Assembly (NCBI GenBank): GCA_023376005.1
Contig: CM042160.1
Span: 81,658,808-81,722,807, forward strand
Reading direction: 5' to 3'
Length of the DNA stretch: 64,000 nt
Source: Doryteuthis pealeii
Taxonomy: Eukaryota > Mollusca > Cephalopoda > Myopsida > Loliginidae
In this document: positions 18,480 to 30,387 of the stretch, one piece after another
Numbering within the stretch: the first letter of the stretch is position 1
Layout of the letters: each line of letters opens with the position of its first letter
Made by a program: the position numbers and the translations under genes
The notes under the pieces: model-generated
What the model saw: the letters and a program-made list of their open reading frames with translations, nothing else
Told to the model about the DNA's origin: nothing
Database searches by the model: none

Positions 18480-19530
18480 GAGGTCAAACATTTCCTTTCT
18501 TAGAAAGCTAACAAAATGATTTTAAGGTTTCGTCCAGCATTTTTTAAATTATTTTTTAAAATTTTATTCGCTTTGCTAGCTCCCTTTTCCCTAATCTCAA
18601 TTATCTACCCAGAGCTGAATGGGTGACCCAATGGGTCACATTTTGTTTAGTATGTTATATACCCATTCACATGTCAGGAATATATAAATGGAGAGAGGAT
18701 GAGATGGATTCTTACTTTTCTGCTCCAGCCCCATGGATTTGATCACCCAAATACTCGGCACTTAATATCTTCTCAGACTTTTTGTCTGCGATCTCTTTAA
18801 AGCGATAGCCATTATTTTTTTAATCAGACTCATTGTCTCCACTTTTCAAACCATTAATTCCCTCAAAAGAAATTTTCTCATAAAAACAGCTTTTTTCCTC
18901 TAAACACATAGATACCTAAAGATATTATCTGGCTTAACTTCATGGTGGCCGTTCAATTCTCTTAAACTTTATTGCCCAATCCTTTGTTTCCTTGAAGGAC
19001 AACCACCCATATACATATGCCGGGGCTTTATACATTCTATTTTTACTTTTTTTTATTTTTATGACCATGTTCTCACTTAACAATAATGTCACAGATGGGT
19101 TTTTACTTTTCTGCTCGTTCGGTCACCATTTTATTTTTTCTGGCCTGATCCTTCATTTGGTGGGCTGGTTTCTTCTCTGTTCGAGCTGAAAAAAAACTTT
19201 ATTGTTTTTAATTCCTTATTACAAAAACCCTAGCACAAAAGGGTTTCTAACTGCATGGATGAGAAGCAGGCATCTTGAGAGCGACGATCCTTAATGTCTG
19301 CTCCTACTGGATTACTGCTGGAATCTACTTAACTTAGTTTCTGTTCGTACATCTTCTATTGGTGGGTTTCGGATGGGGTCAAGTAGACGTTATTACCTGC
19401 CAATAATAACTATTATGACAAACGGTAACTTTCCATTTAACCCCTGTAATTTGAATCTTCTAAACTTCAATTCAAAAATCTAACTACACTTCAGACATAA
19501 TTCGTAGGCTACCTACGAACAGTGTAATAC
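18480..19530. other. Unassigned stretch
   Basis: About 1 kb of AT-rich sequence in which I recognise no gene, RNA or repeat family. Short open frames such as 18992-19189 have no recognisable content. Confidence 0.45.
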
Positions 19531-19531
<1 letters not shown>

Positions 19532-19565
<34 letters not shown>

Positions 19566-19753
19566 TATGTATATATATATATATTTCAATTAATATTTCG
19601 CCTCATTATTGGTTGAAACTTTCTTAAAATTTTGAGAAAGTTTCATCTATTAATGAGGCAAAAAATCAATTGAATATAGTCGTTTGTGTTATTGTATCTA
19701 CATTTTCTTCTACTCTCAACCACATTTTGTTGGATTTATTCAATCCTTCACTC

Positions 19754-19793
<40 letters not shown>

Positions 19794-20068
19794 GATATGA
19801 AAACAACACAATATGCTGTTAAAGTGAAAAATTTTATATCATATTCATAGCTAATATTGAACAATATTTCGATTTATAAAAATCATTTCAGAGCTTGTTT
19901 ATACTCCATTGAAGTTGTACCTAATTTTTTTAAATTAATTAATTAATTAATAATAGATGAATTAATTAATTTTCAAAAATTAGGTATGACTTCAATTAAG
20001 CACATATTCTCACAAAAATTGTTGGCTAAAAAACAGCCATATCAAAACACATTGTCTGTTTGTTTACT

Positions 20069-20129
<61 letters not shown>

Positions 20130-20172
20130 AAGTATTTTACGTTATTAACTAAAATATTTAAATAATTCTATA

Positions 20173-20219
<47 letters not shown>

Positions 20220-20220
20220 A
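19532..20220. repeat. Microsatellite and fold-back cluster
   Basis: (CA)n at 19535-19561 and (AT)n at 19757-19790, 20073-20127 and 20177-20207 separate two repeats. One is 19583-19756, related to 10185. The other is 19791-20072, which shares AAATTAGGTATGACTTCAAT with the fold-back at 55801. The units appear to have landed in AT tracts. Confidence 0.75.
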
Positions 20221-20445
20221 GTATAGTGAGAAATTTGAAAAAACACAGGTTTGTGTGTGTTCGAATTTCAGTTAGTTTTAACATAACTTTTCTTTTTCTT
20301 TATTTTGTGTGTGCAAATTCGGCAAATATTTGCTTTCCTGACAGAAAAATCCAAAGTTGTAAAACACGTTAATCAAGCTAAGTCTAGCCCTGCCAGACAA
20401 AGTTTTGGTTCTGGGTGGATGAACAGTACTTATAACACCCCCCCC

Positions 20446-20815
20446 CCCATGCCATATACACATGGTGTAATGGGTAAAACCATAGGAACCAAGTTTGCCG
20501 CTCTATCGGTTGGGGCGTTAGAATGCACCTCTGCAGAGGGGTAAGACTCCCCCAATGGGGCCACCTGTTGGCCGTGGATGGCGACCCGTGATAGGGTCCC
20601 ATCTATGGGTTAAATAGAAAAACATGAGTTTATAAACAGAATTGTATTATGCATTAAGAATGAATTTATTTCACAACTTTGTCAGCATTAAATGACCCAC
20701 CGAGGTTGATATGCCATAAAACAAAACAAACAAAACCAAACCAAGTTCAAATCCTGGACAAGGTCATAGTGCTAATACTCTTGGGAAAGGTATGAAAATC
20801 CGACTATTTCTCCCT
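20446..20815 (+). repeat. SINE S2 interrupted by a short family A copy
   Basis: S2 head (CACATGGTGTAATGGGTAAA) and its continuation (GTTCAAATCCTGGACAAGG) are split at 20496-20739 by an internally deleted family A copy. ACCAAGTT flanks it at 20488-20495 and 20740-20747. Confidence 0.8.
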
Positions 20816-20819
20816 AAAG

Positions 20820-21125
20820 TTGGTGTAGTGGTCTATTGTCAGTATCAACCAGACAGCAAGGGAGTCTATCCCCTTTTCACTAGTGCTTGACCAGGGAGAT
20901 TGTGTTTGCAAAATTTCTTGAACCATCTGGTTACAGTAGTGTGATCAACTACACCTTCACCTTTCACACAAAGTGGTATTACCTATTAGGGTCCCATCTA
21001 TAGGTTAGATAGAAAAAAATTATTTAAAAAAATTTAAATACCCAACAAGAATGAATAAAACAAAAACGTCTTCAGCATAGAATAACCCAACAAGAATTGA
21101 CATGCCATAAAACCCAACCAACCAA
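20820..21125. repeat. S1 fragment and family A 3' end
   Basis: Bases 20830-20905 are an inverted S1 3' half (AGGGAGTCTATCCCCTTTTC). Bases 20968-21125 carry AGGGTCCCATCTATAGGTTA and a CATAAAACCCAACC tail like family A. Confidence 0.6.
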
Positions 21126-21180
21126 CTTTTTTATACAGCAAACGCTTTTGGTTGCTTCTGGCCCAGTTTGAACTCATAAA

Positions 21181-21345
21181 ACAACATGTCAGTGCACCAA
21201 CTACCACTATACTACCTATACTACTATAAGTTCCTGAAATGACTATATTGCACGTTTTTCTGTGCATCTTTCAAATCTGAAACAGTGTGAAGCAATGCAC
21301 AACATGTCAGTGCACCAACTACCACTATACTACCAACCAGAGCTT
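21181..21345. repeat. Dispersed repeat D, one and a half units
   Basis: ACATGTCAGTGCACCAACTA occurs at about 21183 and 21303 with the intervening GTGTGAAGCAATGCACAAC, matching 17800-17912. Bases 21346-21714 show nothing recognised. Confidence 0.6.
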
Positions 21346-21714
21346 GAACCGTTTCAGTCACATTGATATATGTACCGCAAACTACCATGTACCAAAATAT
21401 TCCAAAACTTTTGACTCCCCTTAGTAGTTGACTGTGAAAGTTTTCATTGACGACTTTATGTCTTTTGGAGGATTTTTTTTTTTTCACCCTGATTTCTCTA
21501 AATAAAAACAGTCGAGACTGATTGGCTCAGGTCATGATTTTACAAATATGCTCACACAACTTGTATTATTTTTATTTTATATTCTGATATTTCTTCCAAT
21601 CCGAAAAGGTTTCAAATGTAATTTACTACAAATACATTGGTTAAGATACAGTCAAAGGAACCACTGTAAATTTTGTTGAAATATTTATTGTTCATATTGT
21701 TATATACTGGCTTC

Positions 21715-22320
21715 ACTTCACGTCACGGCACCCAAATAACAATATGTTGCATCAAATTCTATATATTATATAGCGCCTTCTTCGCTACTCTAAATCGTGT
21801 ATCTGTATACGTAACGGGTATCATCACTAACCCTAGACAATATATGTAGTAGTCAGCTACTACCGACTACTGGACCTCAATAAACAACAGATACGTATGT
21901 ACAAAGAGAGGACCCTTCTTTATTTTCTTCGGTGTGTGGGTGGTGAAGGCGCAGAGCTTACAATGAGTACCCAAGGGTTGACGATGACTACTACTGCTGG
22001 GATGGTGAGGTAAAGGGGTGGCTGGTGGTGTCTCAACGCCCTTGGTCGTGTCGACGGTCACTCACTGTTCGCTGTCCGTTCTCTCCTGTCTGACTGACTC
22101 TCTGTGGCGGCTCAACCCTCTGGCTTTTGTATTGACGACACGCCTACACCTGTTTATCTTTTGATCTGATAACAGGCGTTTGTTTTATCTTCTCCCTGCT
22201 TCCTTGACCGGAAAGCCTCGCTTTCGTTTTCCCCTTTTTTTAAATATATATTTTTATATTTTTCTTTGTCTTTTTGCCGGAAGCTTTGTTTTCCGGCCGA
22301 GGACAATAGAACAATATTTA
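21715..22320 (-). mobile_element. LTR-like remnant, copy 4 (diverged)
   Basis: On the minus strand the end is followed by TTTGGGTGCCGTGACGTGA, the primer-site-like motif found beside the other LTR-like segments. The body is GC-richer than its surroundings and has no coding frame. Boundaries are uncertain. Confidence 0.4.
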
Positions 22321-22348
22321 GTTTGAGTTTGTTTGAAAATTACTCTTA

Positions 22349-22522
22349 CTAGCAAAAATATGTGCCCTTCAGGCGCAAGTACTTAAGTTTTAATGTAATG
22401 AGATATATTAAATTAGAAAGACTAACAAAATGTAATTTAAATAACTAAGAAAATCATGGCATCAGTGATAATGTAATTTTTGTTTACAGACAGATAGACA
22501 CCCAATCTCTATTATGATAAGA
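22349..22522 (-). mobile_element. Helitron family A, internally deleted (174 bp)
   Basis: On the minus strand it starts TCTTATCATAATAGAG and ends with the hairpin GCGCCTGAAGGGC, then CTAG, flanked by A on the 5' side and T on the 3' side. The interior is far shorter than in the 616-bp copy at 36870. Confidence 0.8.
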
Positions 22523-22588
22523 TGTATTTTGAACTAATATTGTTTGAAAATTACTTTTATTTTGATAAGAAAATGTTCATTTTAAAGT

Positions 22589-23188
22589 CCGCCCTGTCGG
22601 CTGGGGCGTTAGAATGCACCGACTGCACCTCTGCAGAGGGGTAAGACTACCCCAATGGGGCCACCTGTTGGACGTGGGTAGCAACCTGTGATGCTTAAGG
22701 ATAGAGCCCAGGTGGATGAGCAGTTCATGACATGCAATACTCCACTTTGGCCCTATCTTGGGCTAGACGGGCGGTCGGAGAGGCCCTCTCCGATCAATCG
22801 GTTGGTTATGTCAAGCCCTAGCACCTATATGATTTTCCCAACCCTATTGCCCTTATGGCTTGCCCCAACCCCTTTTTATCATATGGGTGTTAGAAGGCGG
22901 TGGCTGCGGGTCTACATGTCCTAGGAATGACGTTAAACTCTATCTGATGGTGAGGTTCCAGTTTTGGAGGTTTGGGGAATGTGGAGCACCCCTTCATCAT
23001 CATTGCTCCCTGGTCCACTCTGACCCGGAGTGGTAGTACCTGTTAGGGTCCCATCTATGGGTTGAATAGAAAAATGTATTTATAAATAAATTGTATTATC
23101 CATTAAGAATTGATTTATTTCAAAACTTTATCGGCATTAAATGACCCACTGAGGTTGATATACCGTAAAACAAAACAAACCAAACCAA
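22589..23188 (+). mobile_element. Retroposon family A, full length
   Basis: It runs from CCGCCCTGTCGGCTGGGGCG to an ACAAAACAAACCAAACC tail. TCATTTTAAAGT flanks both sides (22577-22588, 23189-23200), an exact 12-bp duplication. An 80-codon frame inside recurs among copies but resembles no protein I know. Confidence 0.92.
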
Positions 23189-23265
23189 TCATTTTAAAGT
23201 GGAAGTGTTTTAAGGCTTTAATAAAAAGGGATACAACATGTTTTATTTTTAAACGAGGAGACACA

Positions 23266-23780
23266 GTGGCTAAAGAATATGCGCCCTCTGTCAGGTGTAA
23301 GTAATTAAGTTTTAATGTAATGAGATATATTAAATTAGAAAGACTAACAAAATTAAATAAGAACAAATATAAAAGTATTACACTTATTTTAATGTTATTT
23401 TAATTGATTTCTATATAAAATTATACATATAATTGCTTTTAATACTTTTGAGAATAAAACAATGATATTAGAAATCAATAACACCAAGTAATACATTAAA
23501 CACGGTTTTCAAATTATTCACACCAGATACTATGTAAACATTTATTTCATAATGATATATCGCAGCATTTTAAACACATTAATAATAGGGGCTGTTTTGA
23601 GGCAAATCTATCTCGGCTAGATTTTAATAGAAATATTATTAATAAATAAGATGCTAATTAAGATTAAATAATGATTATTGAATAATCATTGAGAATATAA
23701 TGTAAATAACTAAGGGAATTGTGACGTTGATGGTGTGATAGTTACAGTTATAGACAGGCACAATCTCCATTATAATAAGA
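23266..23780 (-). mobile_element. Helitron family A
   Basis: On the minus strand it begins TCTTATTATAATGGAGATTG and ends in a decayed terminus (GGGCGCATATTC, CTTTAG for CTAG). It shares the variant interior (GGCTGTTTTGAGGCAAATCT on the plus strand) with 28740-28830 and 51600-51650. Confidence 0.75.
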
Positions 23781-24043
23781 TATATTATAATTGATGGTAT
23801 ATATTATTAAAACAAAAAATAATGAAAGTTAAAATAATATATAGGGGTGACAAGACTTTTGGACCATCCTCCATTTTAAAGCCACCCCACTCACCTTAAA
23901 AACTCCCCCCCCCCAAAAAAAAATGAAGATTTCCAAAATAAAAAGGGTTATTGTCGAACACCCCAGGTCAAAGTAAACGTAAGAAATATATTTTCCCAAT
24001 GAAATTTACTGTGGTTGGTCAAATCTTAACCAAATACAATTTT

Positions 24044-24634
24044 CCGCCCTGTCGGCTGGGGCGTTAGAATGCACCGACTGCACCTCTGCAGAGGGGTAAG
24101 ACTACCCCAATGGGGCCACCTGTTGGACGTGGGTAGCAACCTGTGATACTTAAGGATAGAGCCCAGGTGGATGAGCAATTCATGACATGCAATACTCCAC
24201 TTTGGCCCTATCTTGGGCTAGACGGGCGGTCGGAGAGGCCTCCTCCGATCAATCGGCTGGTCACGTCAAGCCCTAGCACCTATATGATTTTCCCAACCCT
24301 ATTGCCCTTATGGCAAGCCCCAACCCCTTTTTATCATATGGGTGCTAGAAGGCGGTGGCTGCGGATCTACATGTCCTAGGAATGACGTTAAACTCTATCT
24401 GATGGTGAGGTTCCAGTTCTGGAGGTTTGGGGAATGTGGAGCACCCCTTCATCACCATTGCTCCCTGGTCCACTCTGACCCGGAGTGGTAGTACCTGTTA
24501 GGGTCCCATCTATGGGTTAAATAGAAAAATGTATTTATAAATAAATTATATTATCCATTAAGAATTGATTTATTTCAAAACTTTATCGGCATTAAATGAC
24601 CCACTGAGGTTGATATGCCGTAAAACAAACCAAA
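24044..24634 (+). mobile_element. Retroposon family A, full length
   Basis: It is flanked by CCAAATACAATTTT at 24030-24043 and 24635-24648, an exact 14-bp duplication. The body matches the 22589 copy nearly base for base. The tail is ACAAACCAAA. Confidence 0.93.
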
Positions 24635-24757
24635 CCAAATACAATTTTAATGATATATATGTTTTATCTAGAATATACAAAGATTATTTCTATAATAAAA
24701 TTACTTTTGAAAAACACAGTTGATATTTCTTGTTCCATCTATGTACTTATGTTTCAA

Positions 24758-25246
24758 TCTTCTATATATTAATACTCGTGTTCCCTAAAAGTACGACCGT
24801 TATCATCTTGCAACACCCTCAGGTTAAAAATGAGATCGTCCAAGATGAAATGCAAAAGTGTAAATCCTGATTATCTGGTGTTGCTTATCTGCAGAATTCT
24901 TATTTTTTATGAGTGTCATCACCTCAGCTAGATAGTTGACCATTCCGTTTTTATTATAAAAAAAGAAGGAAGAAAAAGGATATGCTATACAGAAGAAATA
25001 TAATATACACAGAGAGTAGGGAAAGCTAAAGAGAGGGGGTGAATGTGCGATGCGATCACGATAATCTGTTTCAATCAAACATAATGAAAAATGGAAAGAA
25101 GGAAAGAAGAAGAAAAAGATTGAGAGAGAGTTAAATCAAGATTATTATATTTTTTACATATTGAACTATTTTGCAATAGCTCTAAAGTAAACAAATCAAA
25201 ACTTGTAATAATTATCATACTGTGGTATATCCACAGGTCCTGCTAG
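24758..25246 (+). mobile_element. Helitron family B, full length
   Basis: It starts with TC after A (TCTTCTATATATTAATACTC). It ends with the hairpin CTGTGGTATATCCACAG, then GTCCTG and CTAG, followed by T. These are the diagnostic Helitron ends. There is no Rep/helicase coding, so it is non-autonomous. Confidence 0.85.
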
Positions 25247-25341
25247 TAGAAAATTATTATTGAACTTGTATACTGCTGGTATTTGAGAAATTCAAGAATG
25301 TATATACACTTGGATCAATGGGATGCTCTACAGCACTTCTG

Positions 25342-25480
25342 GGTGTCCCTTTGTGATGCAATCGTTAGCAAGCTAGTCTCGCAGATCCATTACTACTGAA
25401 TAGCGAGTTTGATCCTCACTGGATCCTCCATATTTGCAACCTTGTATCACTTCCTTACCTGTGGTGAACGGGTTGTGTAA
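25342..25480 (+). repeat. SINE family S3
   Basis: TGTGATGCAATCGTTAGCAA and GCGAGTTTGATCCTCACTGG are the tRNA-like boxes. TTGCAACCTTGTATCACTTC follows as in the copy at base 1. Confidence 0.7.
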
Positions 25481-25597
25481 ATACATTCTCCCCATCATTT
25501 CTCCCTAAGATCAAAGTGATATACCCCTCTACCCTGACAACACCGGGTAGCCGATTCAAGTTTTTAAATATATCTTTTATGTTCTTGTCTATATTTA

Positions 25598-25952
25598 TGA
25601 GATGAGGCTTGATATGAAGAATTTTGATATTTGCAGACTGTTGTCCTCATCTTTATTGTGTATAAACACAACATTCAGGCCACAGTAAACTTGGGTTCTG
25701 TTTAGGTGGGTTTTTTTTAAATTACCTTAAAATAAATAATTTTCAGAGAATTTCTTAAGAATTCAAACGTGATTGGTGAACGATTTGAGTTCCAAAACCA
25801 TTTTTGAATTCTTGGGGAATCGTTTGAAGATGACTTATTTTAAGGTAATTAAAAAAAAAAACATCTCAACAGAGATTGAGGTTACTGTGGCCTGAATGTT
25901 GTGTTACACAATAAAAATAAGGATAACAGTCCGAAATATCAAAATTATTCAA
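25598..25952. mobile_element. Fold-back element, family F
   Basis: The left arm holds GCAGACTGTTGTCCTCATCT, CACAACATTCAGGCCACAGT and AATTACCTTAAAATAA. The right arm is the inverse (TTATTTTAAGGTAATT, ACTGTGGCCTGAATGTTGTG, GATAACAGTCCG). A single left arm recurs at 27245-27400. Confidence 0.8.
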
Positions 25953-26039
25953 AATTAATCCCGTTGTGATTTTTATTTTGAAATTCATTATTTATTCATT
26001 TCCTGATTTACCACAAATAAAATTAAATCACTTATACTT

Positions 26040-27240
26040 ATATTATAACCCGTCGGTCGCTCCCGAGCTAAAGGGCTCACAGAATCTCCGAAATTGGCCG
26101 TCAAGATCGGATTTTCTGCATCAACCACGGATTGCAGGGTCTCTATATTTGCTGGAAGTCTAGCCGAATGCCCCACGTTGTGCTAAGATCTCAAACGACT
26201 AGAAATCTGCTATAGAAACTGATTTCCGAGATTAATGGCGGCCGATTGGTCATATGAAAAAATAACGAATCTTTTTCTTCTTCAAAAAATCAACAACATT
26301 TATATTCGAAAATATAGGAATACAAATAATTACTTCTCAAGGTTTGTGGGAGTGATGTGCCCGTAATTAAATACTTCTGGTCTTCTGCAAAGTATTGTGC
26401 AAAACAGTTCGTAAGTTGACTAAGTTTTCAAAATGGTCTTAGCTGAAGTCAGTTACTCTCGGCTCTCAGTATTGCGTTAATCTTGTCAGCTAGCCCGATT
26501 CTCAAGCGATCACAACTTCATCTGCCCGTTTGGCCTCATCTGCCCATTCGGCCTCTTCTGCTTCTCAAGCCAAAAACGTCTGAGTTAAATAATACTCCGA
26601 TCGGAACAATTTTATTTCCGGCCGGCACGAAGACATCGGGAATTTTTCTGCTCCACCCACTCAAGCAGGGTAACCGCCCCCTCTTGTTTCCAACCAGCCA
26701 ATCAAATTTACTTCCGCTCACCAATCTGGGTGCCATCTCTTCCGGCCACTTGAATGTTTTTTAAATACATTCGACTTTCTTTAATTTCGATTTTTAACAA
26801 GTTATCTCAATTCTCAAGTAGTAGGGAAACATAAAAACAATAGATTCTCTTTAATCCTGGTTTCTTCATGTTCCGGTAATCTATAAAAAGATTTATCTTT
26901 TCCCCGCGACTAAAGTCTGGATACATCAAAGACTCGTCTAGGAACGGCTTCCCTCACTTCTGGGAGTTCCGACCTACTTGAGATTTTACTACCGGCCACT
27001 ATCGCCTCGACCCCCCGGTCGAGGTCATTTTCGGATCGCCCATCTGTTTTGAATCTACGGCCGAAGTCGGCCAGCGAGTTATATTTCCGTTTATTAACTC
27101 TTTCTTTCTTCTAATTTCAAAACCTAGATCAGGTCACATCTCGATCGCGGCCTTGTAATTCTGACCCAAACGATCGGAAGATTTTAACTTCCGATTTTTT
27201 CTTTCTTTCTTTTTCTATCTTCCAAACCTGAATCAGGTCA
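26040..27240. other. GC-rich unclassified segment with promoter-like motifs
   Basis: This block is clearly richer in G+C and CpG (CGATCGG, CGATCGCGG, CCGGCCGG) than its surroundings. It contains AGCCAATCAAA at about 26696 and CTATAAAAAG at about 26881 on the plus strand, spaced like CCAAT and TATA boxes. The phrase AGATCAGGTCACATC or AATCAGGTCACATC occurs twice near its right end. It may be part of an LTR element or a CpG-rich promoter. I recognise no coding region. Confidence 0.45.
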
Positions 27241-27244
27241 CATC

Positions 27245-27400
27245 ATGTATTTATGAGATGAGGCTTGATATGAATCATTTTGATATTTCAGACTGTTGTC
27301 CTCATCTTTATTGTGTATAAACACAACATTCAGGCCCCAGTAACCTTGGGCTCTGTTTAGGTGTTGTTTTTTTTTTTTTTTGATTACCTTAAGATAAATC
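27245..27400 (+). repeat. Single arm of family F
   Basis: Its TTTATGAGATGAGGCTTGAT to GGCTCTGTTTAGGTG matches the left arm at 25598-25735 in the same orientation. The opposite arm is missing. Confidence 0.7.
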
Positions 27401-27483
27401 CTCTTTGTGAATATTAGCCGTGAAGAATATGTTAATTTGTATCCCTTATTTTGAATCTAATTTCTGGTAAAATGTGGAGTAGA

Positions 27484-28346
27484 TGTAAAAGTGACATTCT
27501 TCTATGGACACCTCTAGCCAGTATACGCTCACTAATGGTGGGGGATGTTCTTCATCCTGGTCGTTCCACAGCCCCCAAAACAGAGATACGGGAAAAACTA
27601 GCCCGTATGTACAAGACTACCCCAGATGTGATCTTTTCGGTAATTTATGAGGAAGTGCGTCCCGGTCTCCTGCCTCAGAAATTGCTACCCGGTGACTATT
27701 AAAATAACATCGTCTTGGTGGTGTTACTTGAAAGAAAACAACCAACTTAGGGCGTTAAATGTATTTTTTGTCATAATTCTTATTTATTTATCGTAATTTG
27801 TTTAGAAATTTATTTATAGAAATTTGTTGTAATTCTTGTTTAGATATGAAGATGGATATCTATCTATCTATCTATCTATCTCAATTTGTTCATTTTTTAC
27901 TTTGTTTATATATATCTATCCACCCATCTCCATTTGTTCATATAAAAAAAAGAGAAGCCCCCCCCCTTCTAAAATACATTTAACGCCCTAAGTTGGTTGT
28001 TTTCTTTCAAGTAACACCACCGAGACAACATAGCTGGGGACGTTATTTTAATAGTCACCGGGTAGCAATTTCTGAGGCAGGAGACCGGGACGCACTTCCT
28101 CATAAATTACCATCTTTTCTTTTGGATTCCGAACGCAATTTGGAGGTGGAAAAAGCTCTGGATTTGCTATGGTTTATGATACTTTGGATTACGCTAAGAA
28201 ATTTGAACCCAAACTTTCGACTTGCACGGCATCGTTTATATGAGAAGGCTAAAATCAGTCGTAAACAAAGAAAAGAACGTAAAAATAGGCAGGTGGAAGT
28301 GCGGGGTGTGGCTAAGACCAAGATTGGCGCTGGCAAGAAGAATTAA
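27484..28346 (+). pseudogene. RPS24: RPS24 retropseudogene, split by a transposon
   Basis: The stretch encodes 40S ribosomal protein S24 without introns. Recognisable blocks are [24 protein letters not shown] and VIFS before the insertion at 27639-28111, then [26 protein letters not shown] and [20 protein letters not shown] after it, ending GAGKKN and TAA. The N-terminal third has lost the frame and there is another shift after FEPK. The insertion interrupts the Ile-Phe-Ser codons and duplicated 8 bases. Absence of introns, frameshifts and a transposon mean a dead processed copy. The functional gene must lie elsewhere. Confidence 0.93.
27639..28111. mobile_element. Inverted-repeat DNA transposon (family M), copy 2, inside RPS24 pseudogene
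   Basis: It is flanked by ATCTTTTC at 27631-27638 and 28112-28119, exact. The inverted ends GGTAATTTATGAGGAAGTGC are intact over about 70 bases. Removing the element and one flank restores the S24 reading around the site, which defines its borders to the base. Confidence 0.95.
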
Positions 28347-28629
28347 TATCATCATCATCAACAACAACAGCTGAATTAAAGATGCTTCAATCAAGAGAAG
28401 GATGATGCCCAGCACATGTTGGATGTTAATCTTGTTACATAATGGCCGTCCCAGCACCTATATTTTGTAGCCTTGTGCCAGACTTAGAAAAATCTAGCAC
28501 ATGTTGGATGTTAATCTTTATTGAGAAAAAAAAAATTTAAAAAAAAAATTGTTAAATAAGAAGCAGCAACAAAACCGTGGGTTTAACTACGGACCATTTA
28601 TTCCTTTTGGTGAGGTTAAAGGGAAACCA

Positions 28630-28955
28630 AAATAATAATAATATTAATGGTCAATAATAGCAAGTAATTATTTATTAAACCAGGTTTTGTTAAAACCAGT
28701 CTGTAAATTAACCACACCATATATTATGTAAACCTTTATATCTCAGGGATATATGAGACACATCGCAGGATTTTAAATGCATTAATAACATGGGCTGTTT
28801 TGAGGCAAATCAAAAATTTTCATAGAGACTTTGTTAGTAAATAATATAAATTCTATGTATTAATGATTTTGACTATAAATTAAATACTCATTATTAAATT
28901 TACACAATTACTTAATTAAGCAGCGATGTAGTTTCAGTTACAGACAATAATTCAA
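28630..28955 (-). mobile_element. Helitron family A variant, truncated
   Basis: The plus strand reads AAACCAGGTTTTGTTAAAAC, GGGCTGTTTTGAGGCAAATC and TTCAGTTACAGACAAT, as in 23480-23760. The terminal CTAG end is missing and the TC end is disrupted by the next element. Confidence 0.6.
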
Positions 28956-28959
28956 ATTA

Positions 28960-29610
28960 CACTGGTTTACAAAAAAATATTTTTTGTCTGAGGCAAGAAT
29001 GTGAATAGGTGTTTTTTTACTAATTTGGGTGTGCTGAATTCAAATCTATAAACAGTTTTGCTCTATCACCTCTAGTTTTCTGTCTTTTAAATAGTCTCAT
29101 TTTAGTATATACAGAGTATATACGTGCTTATTTCAACAGTTGCAGCAGCTTATTTCAGATAAAACAGGATAGATAAAGAACATTGATGGAATAAATATAC
29201 TTGGATGACACAATTCATAGTAGCGCAGACAGAAATGTGTTTTCTTAGATGATCTGCTGACTGCCAGTGCACTACTGGCTGTTGATTGAGACATGTTGGC
29301 TACGCTTAACTGCAAAAATCCATCTTGATATATAGCTATATATATGTATATAATGTAATGCTATCACTTACATTTATTGCATAATAACTAAAAAAGAAGA
29401 CATAAGTCACACAATATTAGAAATTAACCCTGAATGCATATACGCCTGTATATACAGTATGTGTACAAAATTTACAGTATGCATATCTAAAAAAAACTAG
29501 AGGTGATGAGTAAAAACGGATTTCAAATCTGAATTCAGCTGCAATCCCCCCCCCCCAATTAGGTTAAAAAGCTATTTTTGTGCTTGCCTCAATTTCTTTG
29601 TAAACCAGTG
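28960..29610. mobile_element. DNA transposon with CACTG ends and TTA duplication
   Basis: Ends CACTGGTTTACAAA and its inverse CTTTGTAAACCAGTG are flanked by TTA (28957-28959 and 29611-29613). Inner arms match over GAGGCAAG and ACTAGAGGTGATGA. A 3-bp duplication with CACT ends fits the CACTA (EnSpm) or PIF groups. No transposase remains. Confidence 0.75.
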
Positions 29611-29639
29611 TTATTAAACAAGCAATGTCCAGAATTACA

Positions 29640-30180
29640 CTGGAACTGATTTTACTACATAAATGCATTGGAAGTGATTTACTACATAAATACATTGGAA
29701 GTGATTTTACTACATAAATGCATTGGAAGTGATTTTACTACATAAATGCATTGGAAGTGATTTTTACTACATAAATGCATTGGAAGTAATTTTACTACAT
29801 AAATGCATTTTACTACATAAATGCATTGGAAGTGATTTACTACATAAATGCATTGGAAGTGATTTTACTACATAAATGCATTGGAAGTGATTTTACTACA
29901 TAAATGCATTGGAAGTGATTTTACTACATAAATGCATTGGAAGTGATTTTACTACATAAATGCATTGGAAGTAATTTTACTACATAAATGCATTGGAAGT
30001 AATTTTACTACATAAATGCATTGGAAGTAATTTTACTACATAAATGCATGGAAGTGATTTTACTACATAAATGCATTGGAAGTGATTTTACTACATAAAC
30101 ATAAATGCATTGGAAGTGATTTTACTACATAAATGCATTGGAAGTAATTTTACTACATAAATGCATTGGAAGTAACCTTA
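29640..30180 (+). repeat. 28-bp minisatellite
   Basis: The unit is ACTACATAAATGCATTGG plus AAGTGATTTT, about 19 copies, with some AAGTAATTTT variants and a few short units. It lies between two copies of the right end of the preceding transposon (29520-29610 and 30185-30268). Confidence 0.92.
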
Positions 30181-30184
30181 CCAT

Positions 30185-30271
30185 CTAATCTGAATTCAGC
30201 TGCACCCCCAAATTAGGTTAAAACAGCTATTTTTGTCCTTGCCTCAATTTCTTTGTAAATCGGTGTTATCA
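30185..30271. repeat. Second copy of the CACTG transposon right end
   Basis: CTGAATTCAGCTGCA, AATTAGGTTAAAA and CTTGCCTCAATTTCTTTGTA repeat bases 29525-29608 and end in CGGTG plus TTA. Confidence 0.75.
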
Positions 30272-30387
30272 AGCCTCATCTATAAAATGACTAAGTCCGT
30301 TTGCAGTGATACAGAACAGTCTCCTATAAAACAAAGTCTGAAGTTGCTAACAACTGTAAAGAAAATTTTTTAAAAGTTGTTTATTAG

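Noticed and set aside
22688..22924. Recurrent 78-codon frame in family A copies (also 24143, 49779, 60999)
   Set aside because: Frame conservation is explained by high identity among recent copies; several copies carry shifts, and no domain is recognisable.
29640..30180. CRISPR-like array
   Set aside because: Units are contiguous without spacers and the genome is eukaryotic; it is a minisatellite.
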